9,627 nucleotides of DNA from positions 1 to 9,627 of the forward strand of contig JAPHUU010000183.1 in NCBI GenBank assembly GCA_026193555.1. Reading direction: 5' to 3'. Of the stretch, positions 1-6,511 are shown piece after piece (the stretch's first letter is position 1; every line of letters begins with the position of its first letter). Under the pieces are notes generated by a model. The model searched no databases, had not been told where the DNA came from, and was given only the letters and a program-made list of their open reading frames with translations. The stretch comes from Rhodanobacter sp. (GTDB lineage Bacteria > Pseudomonadota > Gammaproteobacteria > Xanthomonadales > Rhodanobacteraceae). The position numbers were made by a program, and so were the translations under genes.

Positions 1-179
1 ACATGGTGATGGCGGTGCCCGAGGAAGTGCGCGAGAAGATCGTGGCGCAGATCCCGGTCGGACGGCTCGGCAAGCCGGAAGAAATCGCCCACGCGGTGGC
101 GTTCTTCACCGGCGACCAGACCAGCTGGATCACCGGCGCCAACCTCGCCATCAACGGCGGGCACTACATGGGTTGGTGA
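1..179 (+). CDS. phaB: Short-chain dehydrogenase C-terminus, probably acetoacetyl-CoA reductase (PhaB), 5' truncated
   Basis: The reading frame is open from the window edge to the TGA at 177-179, giving about 58 visible residues. They contain the C-terminal hallmarks of classical SDR enzymes: IPVGRLGKPEEIA, then a helix, then WITGANLAINGGHYMGW. The segment around VREKIVAQIPVGRLGKPEEIA resembles the matching part of PhaB, which reduces acetoacetyl-CoA to (R)-3-hydroxybutyryl-CoA with NADPH in polyhydroxybutyrate synthesis in the cytoplasm. The catalytic Ser-Tyr-Lys and the Rossmann nucleotide site lie outside the window. FabG, the fatty-acid 3-ketoacyl-ACP reductase, has a very similar C-terminus and cannot be excluded. 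SDR membership is secure; the PhaB assignment is inference. Confidence 0.75.
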   Translation, partial: MVMAVPEEVREKIVAQIPVGRLGKPEEIAHAVAFFTGDQTSWITGANLAINGGHYMGW

Positions 180-363
180 GGCTTAGCTCCATCTCCCCCT
201 GCGGCGCCCCGAAGGCAGTCCCCTTTTCGGGAGGATGAGGGCTGGGGTGGGGGCCGCCCCGACGCCATGCTCTCAACCGGACGGGTTTCGATTTTGCCTT
301 TCCGCGAGCACCCGCCCCTCATCGGCCCCTGCGGGGCACCTTCTCCCCGTCGGGGAGAAGGAT
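180..363. repeat. Palindrome-rich intergenic spacer with a 10-bp-stem hairpin at 339-361
   Basis: This gap separates the convergent SDR and tcdA genes and has no supported gene. Positions 339-361 form a perfect hairpin: CCTTCTCCCC (339-348) pairs with GGGGAGAAGG (352-361) around a three-base loop. Just before it, GCCCCTGCGGGGC can fold on itself. A GGATGAGGGC stretch near 231-242 is the inverse of GCCCCTCATC at 314-323, so the spacer carries two opposed, imperfect copies of one motif. Elements of the CCTTCTCCCC-GGGGAGAAGG type are common dispersed intergenic repeats in proteobacteria. The hairpin ends three bases past the tcdA stop and may protect or end transcripts, but no T-tract follows on either strand. 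Confidence 0.6.
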
Positions 364-1149
364 TCATTTGTCGAGAAGTTTTTCCAGCACCTTGCCCACC
401 GCGGCGAACGCAAAGGTGCCGGTGACATGGGTGGCCGCGCCCAGCCCGCCACCGCAGGCCAGATTCAATGCATCGCTGCCCGGCGGACGGGTGCCGCAGA
501 CGGTGCCGTCCGGTTGCGGGTATTGCACGTTCTGCAACGAGTACACCGCCGACACGCCGAAGTAGCGGGTCGGATTGCGCGGGAAATTGAAGTCCGTGCG
601 GAGCTTCTTGCGGATCAGGCTGAACATGGCGTCGTGCTCGGTGCGCGACAGATCGCGTACGCGGATCTGGGTGGCGTCGGTGCGTCCGCCGGCCGAGCCG
701 ACGGTGACGATCGGCAGCTTGCGCCGACGGCACCAGGCAATCGTCTCCAGCTTCACCCGAAACGCGTCGCAGGCATCCAGCACCACGTCATAGCCGCGAT
801 CGAGCAGCTCATCCAGCGTGGAGGGGGTGAGGAACCGCTCGATCGCCTCCAGCCGGATCGTCGGGTTGATCGCATGGGCGCGGGCCGCGATCACGCCGAC
901 CTTGGGCTTGCCGAACTCGCCGTCCAGCGCATGCAGCTGGCGATTGGTGTTGGAGATGCAGACCTCGTCGGCATCAATCAGGGTGAGCCGACCCACGCCG
1001 CTGCGCGCCAGCGCCTCGGCGGCCCACGAACCGACGCCGCCGATGCCGACAACGCAGACATGCGCCTGTGCCAGCTTCGCCACGCTGCCGGTGCCGTAGA
1101 GCCGCTCCACGCCCGCAAAGCGTTCCGGGGGAAGTGTCGCATCGGTCAT
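364..1149 (-). CDS. tcdA: tRNA threonylcarbamoyladenosine dehydratase TcdA (CsdL/YgdL), 261 aa
   Basis: An E1-like (ThiF/MoeB superfamily) ATP-dependent enzyme. The family cyclises N6-threonylcarbamoyladenosine at position 37 of ANN-decoding tRNAs to the hydantoin form ct6A, acting in the cytoplasm with the CsdA-CsdE sulfur relay. Visible motifs are the nucleotide-binding GIGGVG at residues 35-40 followed by SWAAEALARSG, then DADEVCISNTNRQ at 59-71, whose Asp and Arg are typical of adenylating E1 enzymes. VLDACDAFRVK and GSAGGRTDATQI follow, and the C-terminal part has the YPQPDGTVCG and GGGLGAATHVTGTF segments characteristic of TcdA. The 261-aa length matches the family (about 270). The ATG at 1149 has only a weak ribosome-binding site. 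It is divergent from the cytochrome gene, with 136 bases between the starts. No csdA or csdE lies nearby. Confidence 0.95.
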   Translation of the reverse strand: MTDATLPPERFAGVERLYGTGSVAKLAQAHVCVVGIGGVGSWAAEALARSGVGRLTLIDADEVCISNTNRQLHALDGEFGKPKVGVIAARAHAINPTIRLEAIERFLTPSTLDELLDRGYDVVLDACDAFRVKLETIAWCRRRKLPIVTVGSAGGRTDATQIRVRDLSRTEHDAMFSLIRKKLRTDFNFPRNPTRYFGVSAVYSLQNVQYPQPDGTVCGTRPPGSDALNLACGGGLGAATHVTGTFAFAAVGKVLEKLLDK

Positions 1150-1285
1150 GCGCGGATACTCGGTGCGTGCAAACGTGTCACTGGCTGGCCTTGCTGCGAG
1201 GGATGCTGAGTTTATCGGCCACGTGGATCGAACGCAGCCCGCGGGTTATCCTCACCCGCTCCCGACTACCGATGGAAGCGATCCG

Positions 1286-1675
1286 ATGCGTGTTGCCCTG
1301 TTGATTTTGCTTGGACTGGTGATTGGTGTGATCGGCACGGTCAACGTGGTCGGCGCACTTAACGCGCGCAACCCGATGCCGAAGGCTGTGATGACGACGA
1401 TGGACTATCACATGGGCCAGCTGAGCCATGCGCTGAAGGCCGGGCAATGCAACGCCGTCAGCAGCAAACAGCATCTGCAGCGCCTGCAGTCCACCGCGAC
1501 CGACATCATGCCGGTGTTCGGCGTGACCGAGAAGCCGTTCGACGAAGCCGCCACCCGGCTGCAGACCAGGCTAGATCAGGCGCTGCAGTCCGCACCGGTC
1601 GACTGCCCTGCCCTGGCCGCCGCGATCAAGCCGATCGGCGACGCCTGCAAGAGCTGCCATCAGAAATACCGCTGA
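1286..1675 (+). CDS. Membrane-anchored cytochrome c'-type (class II) haem protein, 129 aa
   Basis: The ATG at 1286 has GGAAG at 1273-1277 as ribosome-binding site, and the protein starts directly with a hydrophobic segment (residues 3-25, LLILLGLVIGVIGTVNVVGAL). This is either an uncleaved N-terminal anchor or a signal peptide, so the haem domain should lie in the periplasm. The rest is predicted helical, and the single haem-attachment motif CKSCH sits at residues 121-125, four residues from the C-terminus. A C-terminal CxxCH followed by a basic tail (QKYR) is the signature of four-helix-bundle class II cytochromes (c' or c556). The length of about 130 also fits. Its partner is not evident from the neighbours: tcdA is divergent and the DUF962 gene converges 27 bases downstream. 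The frame is open upstream to 1148, but that part looks non-coding. Confidence 0.8.
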   Translation: MRVALLILLGLVIGVIGTVNVVGALNARNPMPKAVMTTMDYHMGQLSHALKAGQCNAVSSKQHLQRLQSTATDIMPVFGVTEKPFDEAATRLQTRLDQALQSAPVDCPALAAAIKPIGDACKSCHQKYR

Positions 1676-1702
1676 GGTTGTCGCCTCGGCGCTGCGCCAT
1701 GT

Positions 1703-2005
1703 TCAGAACGTGACCTTGCCGCGCAACATCTGCCCGAACATCACCCAGTCACCGATGAAACTGTACAGCGGGTGCTTGAACGTGGCCGGACGATTCTTCT
1801 CGTACACGAAGTGTCCGACCCAGGCAAAGCCGTAACCGAACAAGGGCGCCAGCCACAGCCAGCGCCACTGGCCGCTGAGCACGGCCAGCAGGACGATGGC
1901 GATCACCAGGCTGCTGCCGATGAAATGGAGCCGGCGGCAGACGCGATTGCCGTGCTCGCTCAGGTAATACGGGTAGAACTCGCTGAAGTTGCTGAAACCG
2001 GACAT
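1703..2005 (-). CDS. DUF962/Mpo1-like small membrane protein, 100 aa
   Basis: The sequence opens with FSEFYPYYLSEHGNRVCRRLHFIG, the typical start of DUF962 proteins, and ends with GHFVYEKNRPATFKHPLYSFIGDWVMF, the family's conserved block. Two hydrophobic helices (about residues 29-45 and 49-64) lie between. Conserved histidines H18, H27, H65 and H78 are all present. In yeast, the family member Mpo1 is an iron-dependent dioxygenase that shortens 2-hydroxy fatty acids; the bacterial role is less clear. I chose the ATG at 2005 because GGAG lies six bases upstream and the protein then starts at the family's usual point. An in-frame ATG at 2020 (AGG nine bases upstream) would add five residues. 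It lies 74 bases downstream of pirin on the same strand and could be the last gene of that cluster. Confidence 0.85.
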   Translation of the reverse strand: MSGFSNFSEFYPYYLSEHGNRVCRRLHFIGSSLVIAIVLLAVLSGQWRWLWLAPLFGYGFAWVGHFVYEKNRPATFKHPLYSFIGDWVMFGQMLRGKVTF

Positions 2006-2079
2006 GCGCGGCTCCGTCATGGTGAGCGGCCTCAAGCCTGATCCAGTCGCATGGCCGGCGCAAGGCTGCTGCGCGGTGC

Positions 2080-2952
2080 TCAGCTCGGCAGCGGAATGAA
2101 CTCGTCCTCATCGCCCGGTACGAGGTTGAATCGCCGTGCCAGCCAGTCCTCTTTGGCCTGTTCGATCCGCTCGCTTGTGCTGGCCACGAAGTTCCACCAC
2201 AGATGTCGCTCGCCATCCAGCGGCGCGCCGCCGAACAGCATCAACCGACAGCTTGTGCGCGCGTGCAGGGACGGTGCCGATGGTCCGGTCTGCACGCCCA
2301 TCTGCGCGGCGCCGAGTTGAAGCTCGCCCCAGCCGACGGCACCTTCGACCACATGAACGCCGCGCTCGACATGCCCGCTCGGCCATGCCAGCTCGGCACC
2401 TGCCTCCATCCGCACCTCGAGCAGGAACATCGGCGCGAAGACCCGGACCGGCGAGGTCTGGCCATAGGCCTCGCCGGCAATCAGCACCGCATCCACACCC
2501 AGCTGGCGAATCTGCGGCAGCGCGGCGCGTTCGTGATGATGGAACTCCGGTGCGATCTCCGCATCGTCCTGCGGCAACGCCAGCCAGATCTGCACGCCAT
2601 GCAGGGTCTGGCCATCGCGACGTGGCTCCGGCGGGGTGCGCTCGGAGTGCACGATGCCCCGACCGGCGGTCATCCAGTTCACCGCGCCGGGGGCGATGTC
2701 GGCGAGACTGCCCAGGCTGTCGCGATGACGGATCGTGCCCTCGAACAGCCAGGTCACCGTGGCCAGCCCGATGTGCGGGTGTGGCCGCACGTCGATGCCG
2801 TTGCCGGGTTCGAACCGGGCCGGACCGAAGTGGTCGAAGAACACGAACGGACCCACGTGGCGCGCTTGCAGCGCCGGCAGCAACCGGCGCACGGTGAAGC
2901 CGTCGCCGAGGTCATGCAGTTGGCCTTCAATCAGTCTTGGGGAAGCATCCAT
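2080..2952 (-). CDS. Pirin family protein, 290 aa
   Basis: A bicupin protein of the pirin family. The N-terminal cupin carries the full metal site: H58 and H60 in RPHPHIGLATVTW, then H102 and E104 in GRGIVHSER. Pirins bind iron through exactly these residues; some oxidise quercetin, others modulate enzymes or transcription, so the substrate here is unknown. The second, degenerate cupin (about residues 170-245) is followed by the family's C-terminal FGGAPLDGERHLWWNFVASTSERIEQAK block. The start ATG at 2952 is preceded by a strong GAGGAGA at 2958-2964. The gene starts 17 bases after the stop of the ene-reductase, so the two are very likely co-transcribed. Its frame stays open far upstream through the neighbour, but this is a high-GC shadow and not a fusion. 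Confidence 0.93.
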   Translation of the reverse strand: MDASPRLIEGQLHDLGDGFTVRRLLPALQARHVGPFVFFDHFGPARFEPGNGIDVRPHPHIGLATVTWLFEGTIRHRDSLGSLADIAPGAVNWMTAGRGIVHSERTPPEPRRDGQTLHGVQIWLALPQDDAEIAPEFHHHERAALPQIRQLGVDAVLIAGEAYGQTSPVRVFAPMFLLEVRMEAGAELAWPSGHVERGVHVVEGAVGWGELQLGAAQMGVQTGPSAPSLHARTSCRLMLFGGAPLDGERHLWWNFVASTSERIEQAKEDWLARRFNLVPGDEDEFIPLPS

Positions 2953-2969
2953 CGGTGTCTCCTCGAGCT

Positions 2970-4034
2970 CTACCAGGCACGCTGATACTGCACCGGCGCG
3001 CTGATCCGCGCACCCAGCTGTTGCGCTGCCCGGCGTGGAAAATATGGATCGCGCAGGCTCTCGCGGGCGATCAGCACCGCGTCGGCGTCGCCATTGGCGA
3101 TGATCTGTGCCGCCTGCGCGGGCTCGGTGATCAGCCCCACCGCGCCGGTGGCGATCCCCGCCTCGCGCCGGATCCGCGCGGCAAACGGCACCTGGTAGCC
3201 GGGCGCCAGCGGAACCTTGGCCTGCGCCAGCAGCCCACCACTGGAGACGTCGATCAGATCCACGCCCAGCGGCTTCACCTGCTGCGCCAGTTGCACGCTC
3301 TGGTCGATGTTCCAGCCGGCATCGTGTTCGGCCCAATCGGTGGCCGAGATGCGCAGCCACAGCGGCAACTCCGCCGGCCACACCTCGCGCAGCGCCACGA
3401 CCACCTCGCGCACGATGCGGCTGCGGTTGTCGAAGCTGCCGCCATAGCGGTCGGTGCGCTGGTTGCTCAGCGGTGACAGGAACTGGTGCAGCAGGTAACC
3501 GTGCGCAGCATGCAACTCGATCAACTCGAAGCCGGCCGTCAACGCCCGCTGTGCGGCGGCCCGGAAATCCTCGATCACCGCCTGGATACCGGCGTCGTCC
3601 AGCGCCTGCGGTGTGTGCCAACCCGCATCGAACGGCAGGGCCGACGGCGCCACCGTGGGCCAGTCGCCCTGCCCGCGAGGCAGCGGACCGCCGCCTTCCC
3701 ACGGCCGCTTCGCGCTGGCCTTGCGTCCGGCATGCGCCAGTTGCAGGCCGGCAATCGCGCCCTGCGACTTGATGAATCCCGTGATCGGTCGCCACGCCTC
3801 GAGCTGGGCCTGATTCCACAGACCGGTGTCGCCGGGCGAGATGCGTCCCGCTGCCGACACTGCGGTAGCCTCGGCAATCACCACCGCCGCACCACCCACC
3901 GCGCGACTGCCCAGGTGGACCAGATGCCACGGTTCGGGCAGACCGTCGGTGGCCGCGTACTGGCACATCGGCGACACCACCAGGCGGTTGCGCAGGACAA
4001 GCCCTCGCTGGGCAAATGATTCAAACAGTTTCAT
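2970..4034 (-). CDS. NADH:flavin oxidoreductase, old-yellow-enzyme family (YqjM/XenA type), 354 aa
   Basis: An FMN-dependent TIM-barrel ene-reductase that uses NAD(P)H to reduce activated C=C bonds of enals, enones, quinones and nitro compounds in the cytoplasm. N-terminal [17 protein letters not shown] carries the Cys (C24) and Tyr (Y26) that mark the YqjM/XenA (thermophilic-like) subgroup. LAHAGRKAS binds FMN. The catalytic histidine pair is H175/H178 in [17 protein letters not shown], followed by [17 protein letters not shown], the most conserved OYE block. The ATG at 4034 has GGAA six bases upstream; a TTG 15 bases further out is less likely. The length is typical. Upstream (53 bases) lies an alpha/beta hydrolase and downstream (17 bases) pirin, both on the same strand. 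Candidate subtypes are NamA, YqjM and XenA; the substrate cannot be told from sequence. Confidence 0.94.
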   Translation of the reverse strand: MKLFESFAQRGLVLRNRLVVSPMCQYAATDGLPEPWHLVHLGSRAVGGAAVVIAEATAVSAAGRISPGDTGLWNQAQLEAWRPITGFIKSQGAIAGLQLAHAGRKASAKRPWEGGGPLPRGQGDWPTVAPSALPFDAGWHTPQALDDAGIQAVIEDFRAAAQRALTAGFELIELHAAHGYLLHQFLSPLSNQRTDRYGGSFDNRSRIVREVVVALREVWPAELPLWLRISATDWAEHDAGWNIDQSVQLAQQVKPLGVDLIDVSSGGLLAQAKVPLAPGYQVPFAARIRREAGIATGAVGLITEPAQAAQIIANGDADAVLIARESLRDPYFPRRAAQQLGARISAPVQYQRAW

Positions 4035-4087
4035 CGGCAATTCCGGCAAGAGTCAGCTCCCTCACATGCAGGCAACCAAGCCGTGTA

Positions 4088-5008
4088 TCAAGCGCCGCCA
4101 AGGTCCTGTCCGACGATCCACCGGGCCAGACGGTCGGCGATCGGGTTGGGTGTCTTCATCCAGTCGAAGTGACCCGCCGGCCGACCATCCAGGTCCGATG
4201 GCGTGATCTCGGCCATGGTGCGCGGCGCCAGCGGCATCTTGTCGAGCAGCCAGCTCAGCGACGCCGACGGCACCATCCAGTCATCGCGCAGACGCAGAGC
4301 CAGCACCGGCAAAGACAGCGTCGCCAGCTTGCCTTCGAGATCCTGCGACATTCCTGCCGCGGCGTAACGTCCGGTGCAACCGGTGCGCGCCCAGTCGACG
4401 ATCAAGCCACGCGCCTCGTTGCCACCGAAACCGATCCGGCGGCCCGGCAGATAGCCCAGTGCCCGCGTCAGCAAGGAAACGACAACGTAAGCCGCCGCCA
4501 GCGCTCGCCCATGACGAAACTGGCGCCAGTAAGGTGAACCACTGGCGACCAGAATCAGACCGGCATGCTCGGAAGGATGCAGGCTGGCGTAGATCGCTGC
4601 CAGTTGCCCGCCCAGGCTGTGCCCGCCCAACCAGCATTCCGGCTGCGACCAATGCTGACGAACCGTCGCCAACGCCGCCGGCAGATCGGACATCAGCAGA
4701 TCGCGATATGCCCAGTCGTTGCGACGACTGGCTCGCAGACTGCTCGAACCAAGACCGCGCCACTCGTGCACGACCATCGCAATACCTCGCGCTGCCAGCG
4801 CCTCGGCCAACGGCAGATAATGCCGTGCCGACACGCCGAGCGCAGGCAACCAGTAAAGCCATCGGCACCATTCGGTGACCGGCTCGACGCACAACAGCTC
4901 AAATTCGGAGCCATCGTCTGCGGTGACAGACAACACCGACGACCGCACCTGCGCGGCGGCAGCCTGCAGGCCTGGAAGCGCAGGAATTTCGATTGAATGG
5001 TCGGGCAT
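4088..5008 (-). CDS. Alpha/beta-fold hydrolase (serine hydrolase), 306 aa
   Basis: The nucleophile elbow GHSLGG (residues 129-134, catalytic Ser131) follows a strand-turn typical of the alpha/beta-hydrolase fold. A likely acid is D242 or D243 in LRLRDDWMVPSAS, and the likely catalytic histidine is H280 in PAGHFDWMKTP. HEWRGLGSSS near residues 81-90 corresponds to the oxyanion-loop region of the 'predicted alpha/beta hydrolase' group with a serine-aminopeptidase-S33-like core. No signal peptide is seen, so it is probably cytoplasmic. The substrate is unknown. The start ATG at 5008 lacks a strong ribosome-binding site. It lies 53 bases upstream of the ene-reductase and may be the first gene of a hydrolase, ene-reductase, pirin, DUF962 run. 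It is separated from the cold-shock gene above by a clear terminator. Confidence 0.88.
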   Translation of the reverse strand: MPDHSIEIPALPGLQAAAAQVRSSVLSVTADDGSEFELLCVEPVTEWCRWLYWLPALGVSARHYLPLAEALAARGIAMVVHEWRGLGSSSLRASRRNDWAYRDLLMSDLPAALATVRQHWSQPECWLGGHSLGGQLAAIYASLHPSEHAGLILVASGSPYWRQFRHGRALAAAYVVVSLLTRALGYLPGRRIGFGGNEARGLIVDWARTGCTGRYAAAGMSQDLEGKLATLSLPVLALRLRDDWMVPSASLSWLLDKMPLAPRTMAEITPSDLDGRPAGHFDWMKTPNPIADRLARWIVGQDLGGA

Positions 5009-5041
5009 TCGGACAGGCTAGCGAATTGGCGCACACAGCAC

Positions 5042-5070
5042 AAAAAAGGGCCGGCTGGCGCCGGCCCTTT
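5042..5070 (-). terminator. Intrinsic terminator of the first csp gene
   Basis: On the minus strand, the 11-base stem AAAGGGCCGGC (5070-5060) pairs with GCCGGCCCTTT (5055-5045) around the loop GCCA. The run of Ts continues to 5042 (six A on the plus strand). It lies 22 bases past the csp stop codon and upstream of the hydrolase start, so it isolates the csp transcript from the hydrolase cluster. Confidence 0.9.
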
Positions 5071-5092
5071 CAAATACCGTTCTCGGTGACAA

Positions 5093-5302
5093 TCAATCTG
5101 CCGAGACGTCTTCCGCCTGCAAGCCCTTCTGGCCAGTGACCACCTTGAAGCTGACTTTCTGCCCTTCCTGCAGACTCTTGAAACCCGAACCACTGATGGC
5201 ACGGAAATGCACAAACACGTCAGGGCCGCTCTCACGACTGATGAAACCGAAACCCTTGGCGTCATTGAACCACTTGACTGTACCTACTTCACGATCCGAC
5301 AT
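5093..5302 (-). CDS. Cold-shock protein, CspA family, 69 aa (copy 1)
   Basis: A single cold-shock domain covering the whole protein: an OB-fold that binds single-stranded RNA and DNA and melts mRNA structures in the cytoplasm. The two RNA-binding motifs are intact: RNP1 KGFGFI at residues 16-21 and RNP2 VFVHF at 29-33, with W11 and F12 also conserved. The length is typical of the family. The ATG at 5302 has GGAG at 5309-5312. About 80% of its residues match copy 2 (55 of 69 by eye), and differences cluster at the C-terminus. It has its own leader and terminator, so it is probably transcribed alone. Whether it is truly cold-induced or constitutive cannot be told from the protein. Confidence 0.96.
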   Translation of the reverse strand: MSDREVGTVKWFNDAKGFGFISRESGPDVFVHFRAISGSGFKSLQEGQKVSFKVVTGQKGLQAEDVSAD

Positions 5303-5484
5303 GACTCACTCCGATCCAATCCAGACACTAGACAAAACGACCCCCCCTGGGCCGACGACGTACTGCGTGTACGCGGAGCGGGTAACGATGTGGATTCAGG
5401 AAACCGCGCACCGAGATCCCACCCGACCGTGCAAACGCAGCGCGCCAAGCATAACGGATTTCAGAGAAAAATGTGATTTGTCAA
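5303..5484 (-). promoter_or_regulatory. Long leader and putative promoter of csp copy 1
   Basis: No gene lies here. On the minus strand an exact TTGACA is at 5484-5479. The best -10 matches are TGAAAT (5463-5458, spacer 15) and TATGCT (5453-5448). The second pairs better with an ATCACA at 5477-5472 (spacer 18). Either choice gives a leader of roughly 140-150 bases, similar to the long regulatory leader of E. coli cspA. Two short motifs, CATCGTTACCC (5390-5380) and GCAGTACGTCG (5366-5356), recur in the copy-2 leader at nearly the same distance from the start codon. The GGAG ribosome-binding site is at 5312-5309. The promoter assignment is tentative. Confidence 0.45.
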
Positions 5485-5514
5485 GTTATTTTTCTTCAGC
5501 GGGAACCGGGCAAT

Positions 5515-5540
5515 AAAAAACCGGGCAGCACCGCCCGGTT
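5515..5540 (-). terminator. Intrinsic terminator of the second csp gene
   Basis: On the minus strand, AACCGGGC (5540-5533) pairs with GCCCGGTT (5526-5519) around a six-base loop. The final stem Ts run into a six-T tract (A at 5515-5520 on the plus strand). It starts about 20 bases after the stop of csp copy 2 and lies upstream of the promoter region of copy 1, so the two csp genes are separate units. Confidence 0.88.
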
Positions 5541-5561
5541 CCGGATAACCCGGCATGGCGC

Positions 5562-5771
5562 TCAGGCAGGGGTTACTTCGTCGGCCTGCAGACCCTTCTG
5601 GCCCTGCACCACCTTGAAGGAAACCTGCTGGCCTTCCTGCAGGCTCTTGAAGCCGCCGCCGGTGATCGCGCGAAAATGCACGAATACATCCGGACCATTG
5701 TCACGGGCAATGAAACCGAAGCCCTTGGCATCATTGAACCACTTGACGGTGCCGATCTGACGGTCTGACAT
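5562..5771 (-). CDS. Cold-shock protein, CspA family, 69 aa (copy 2)
   Basis: A paralogue of the neighbouring cold-shock gene, in the same orientation. RNP1 KGFGFI and RNP2 VFVHF are intact, as are the aromatic residues around them, so nucleic-acid binding should be retained. Starting at the ATG at 5771 gives [12 protein letters not shown], the same length and alignment as copy 1, with GGAG at 5783-5780 eight bases upstream. An in-frame GTG nine bases further out (5780) overlaps that ribosome-binding site and is less likely. The pair probably arose by tandem duplication; copy 1 carries more acidic residues near its C-terminus. It is expressed from its own leader and ends at its own terminator. 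Confidence 0.96.
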   Translation of the reverse strand: MSDRQIGTVKWFNDAKGFGFIARDNGPDVFVHFRAITGGGFKSLQEGQQVSFKVVQGQKGLQADEVTPA

Positions 5772-6114
5772 AATCTTCACTCCATTGGGTTTATAGATTC
5801 GAGGTGCACAAGCACGATCGACTTACTGGCATGCAAGGAAACAACCCTGGGGTGAACGATGAGGCAGATCGCGGATCAGCTGCATCGGGCCACTAAACGC
5901 TGGTGACCCCGGCAAACACAGTGGGCAAATGATAACGACAGAATCGGGCGGATGCGAGATCGCGCCCCGGCGTCGCATTGCCAGCGATCATTCCAGCGCA
6001 ATGGGCACTCCGTTTTCCCGGCCCGCCAAACCATATGCCCTGCGGACAATCACTTGCCCGTCATTCCATTCGGCCGTGCCGGCCCAGCCGCGCGGCTCCA
6101 GCAAGAAGAAAAAG
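5772..6114. other. Gene-free region between csp copy 2 and the lipoprotein gene; holds the csp leader
   Basis: This 343-base gap is between divergent genes. Its first ~150 bases should be the minus-strand leader of csp copy 2. It carries CATCGTTCACCC (5861-5850) and GCCAGTAAGTCG (5830-5819), which match motifs in the copy-1 leader. TATCAT on the minus strand (5934-5929) is a possible -10 at the place expected for a ~150-base leader, but no good -35 precedes it. A TATAAA at 5795-5790 is too close to the start codon. The plus-strand part (about 5940-6114) should contain the lipoprotein promoter, but I recognise none. A frame open from the ATG at 5929 into the lipoprotein looks non-coding. Confidence 0.4.
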
Positions 6115-6495
6115 ATGATGACTGCCGCATCCCGCCTCACCATGCTCAGTGCCATCGGCAGCCTGCTGCTGGCCGGTTGCGCCCATGAGCCGGCCGCCCG
6201 ATCCACCGGATCCGGCACGGTGGGCAGCCTGCCCGACCATACCGGTATCGCGGCCTGCGATGACTACCTGTCCAGCTATCTCGGCTGCCATCGGGCGGCC
6301 GACATCTTTCCGCCCGACCAGCTCCCGGCCCGTTATCAGACGATGCGCACCAGTCTGCTGCGCGACTCGCGAAACCCCGCCACTCGACCGCAACTGGCTG
6401 CCCGCTGCAACTCGCTGGCGGCACAATTGCGCCAGTCGTTGCATGGCAAATCCTGCGACTTCGTGCCAACGGCGTCGGCCAGCGGCACACCCTGA
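6115..6495 (+). CDS. Small putative lipoprotein of unknown function, 126 aa
   Basis: I do not recognise this family. The N-terminus is a lipoprotein signal peptide: a short n-region with Arg7, a hydrophobic stretch (LTMLSAIGSLLLAG), and the lipobox LLAGC with the lipidated Cys at residue 22. The mature protein (about 105 aa) begins with a Pro/Ser/Gly-rich linker. A compact helical-looking part follows with four cysteines (in IAACDDYL, YLGCHRAAD, AARCNSL and KSCDF), which could form two disulfides in the periplasm. There is no CxxCH haem motif. The residue after the lipidated Cys is Ala, not Asp, which would favour outer-membrane sorting. Twin ATGs at 6115 and 6118 follow an A/G-rich stretch; either may be used. 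It converges on the glycosylase gene, with the inverted-repeat element between. Confidence 0.65.
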   Translation: MMTAASRLTMLSAIGSLLLAGCAHEPAARSTGSGTVGSLPDHTGIAACDDYLSSYLGCHRAADIFPPDQLPARYQTMRTSLLRDSRNPATRPQLAARCNSLAAQLRQSLHGKSCDFVPTASASGTP

Positions 6496-6511
6496 CCCCT
6501 GGCTGCCTCGC

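Noticed and set aside
235..1209. A 324-residue plus-strand frame
   Set aside because: It is antisense to tcdA, compositionally a high-GC shadow (Arg/Ala/Gly-rich), and matches no family, while tcdA is unmistakable.
1688..1698. Palindrome GGCGCTGCGCC between the cytochrome and DUF962 genes
   Set aside because: The loop is one base and no T-tract follows on either strand, so it is not a credible terminator.
2080..3966. A 628-residue minus-strand frame joining pirin to an upstream extension
   Set aside because: The upper half lies opposite codon structure of the ene-reductase in another frame and is low-complexity Arg/Gly/Ala. Pirin has its own ATG and strong ribosome-binding site at 2952.
5356..5366. 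Plus-strand CGACGTACTGC resembling the E. coli cspA cold box
   Set aside because: It is on the strand opposite to csp transcription, so it cannot act as an mRNA cold box. Its minus-strand reading is reported instead as a shared leader motif.
5929..6114. An upstream extension of the lipoprotein frame starting at the ATG at 5929
   Set aside because: It would put about 60 hydrophilic residues before a clear lipoprotein signal peptide, and no ribosome-binding site supports it.
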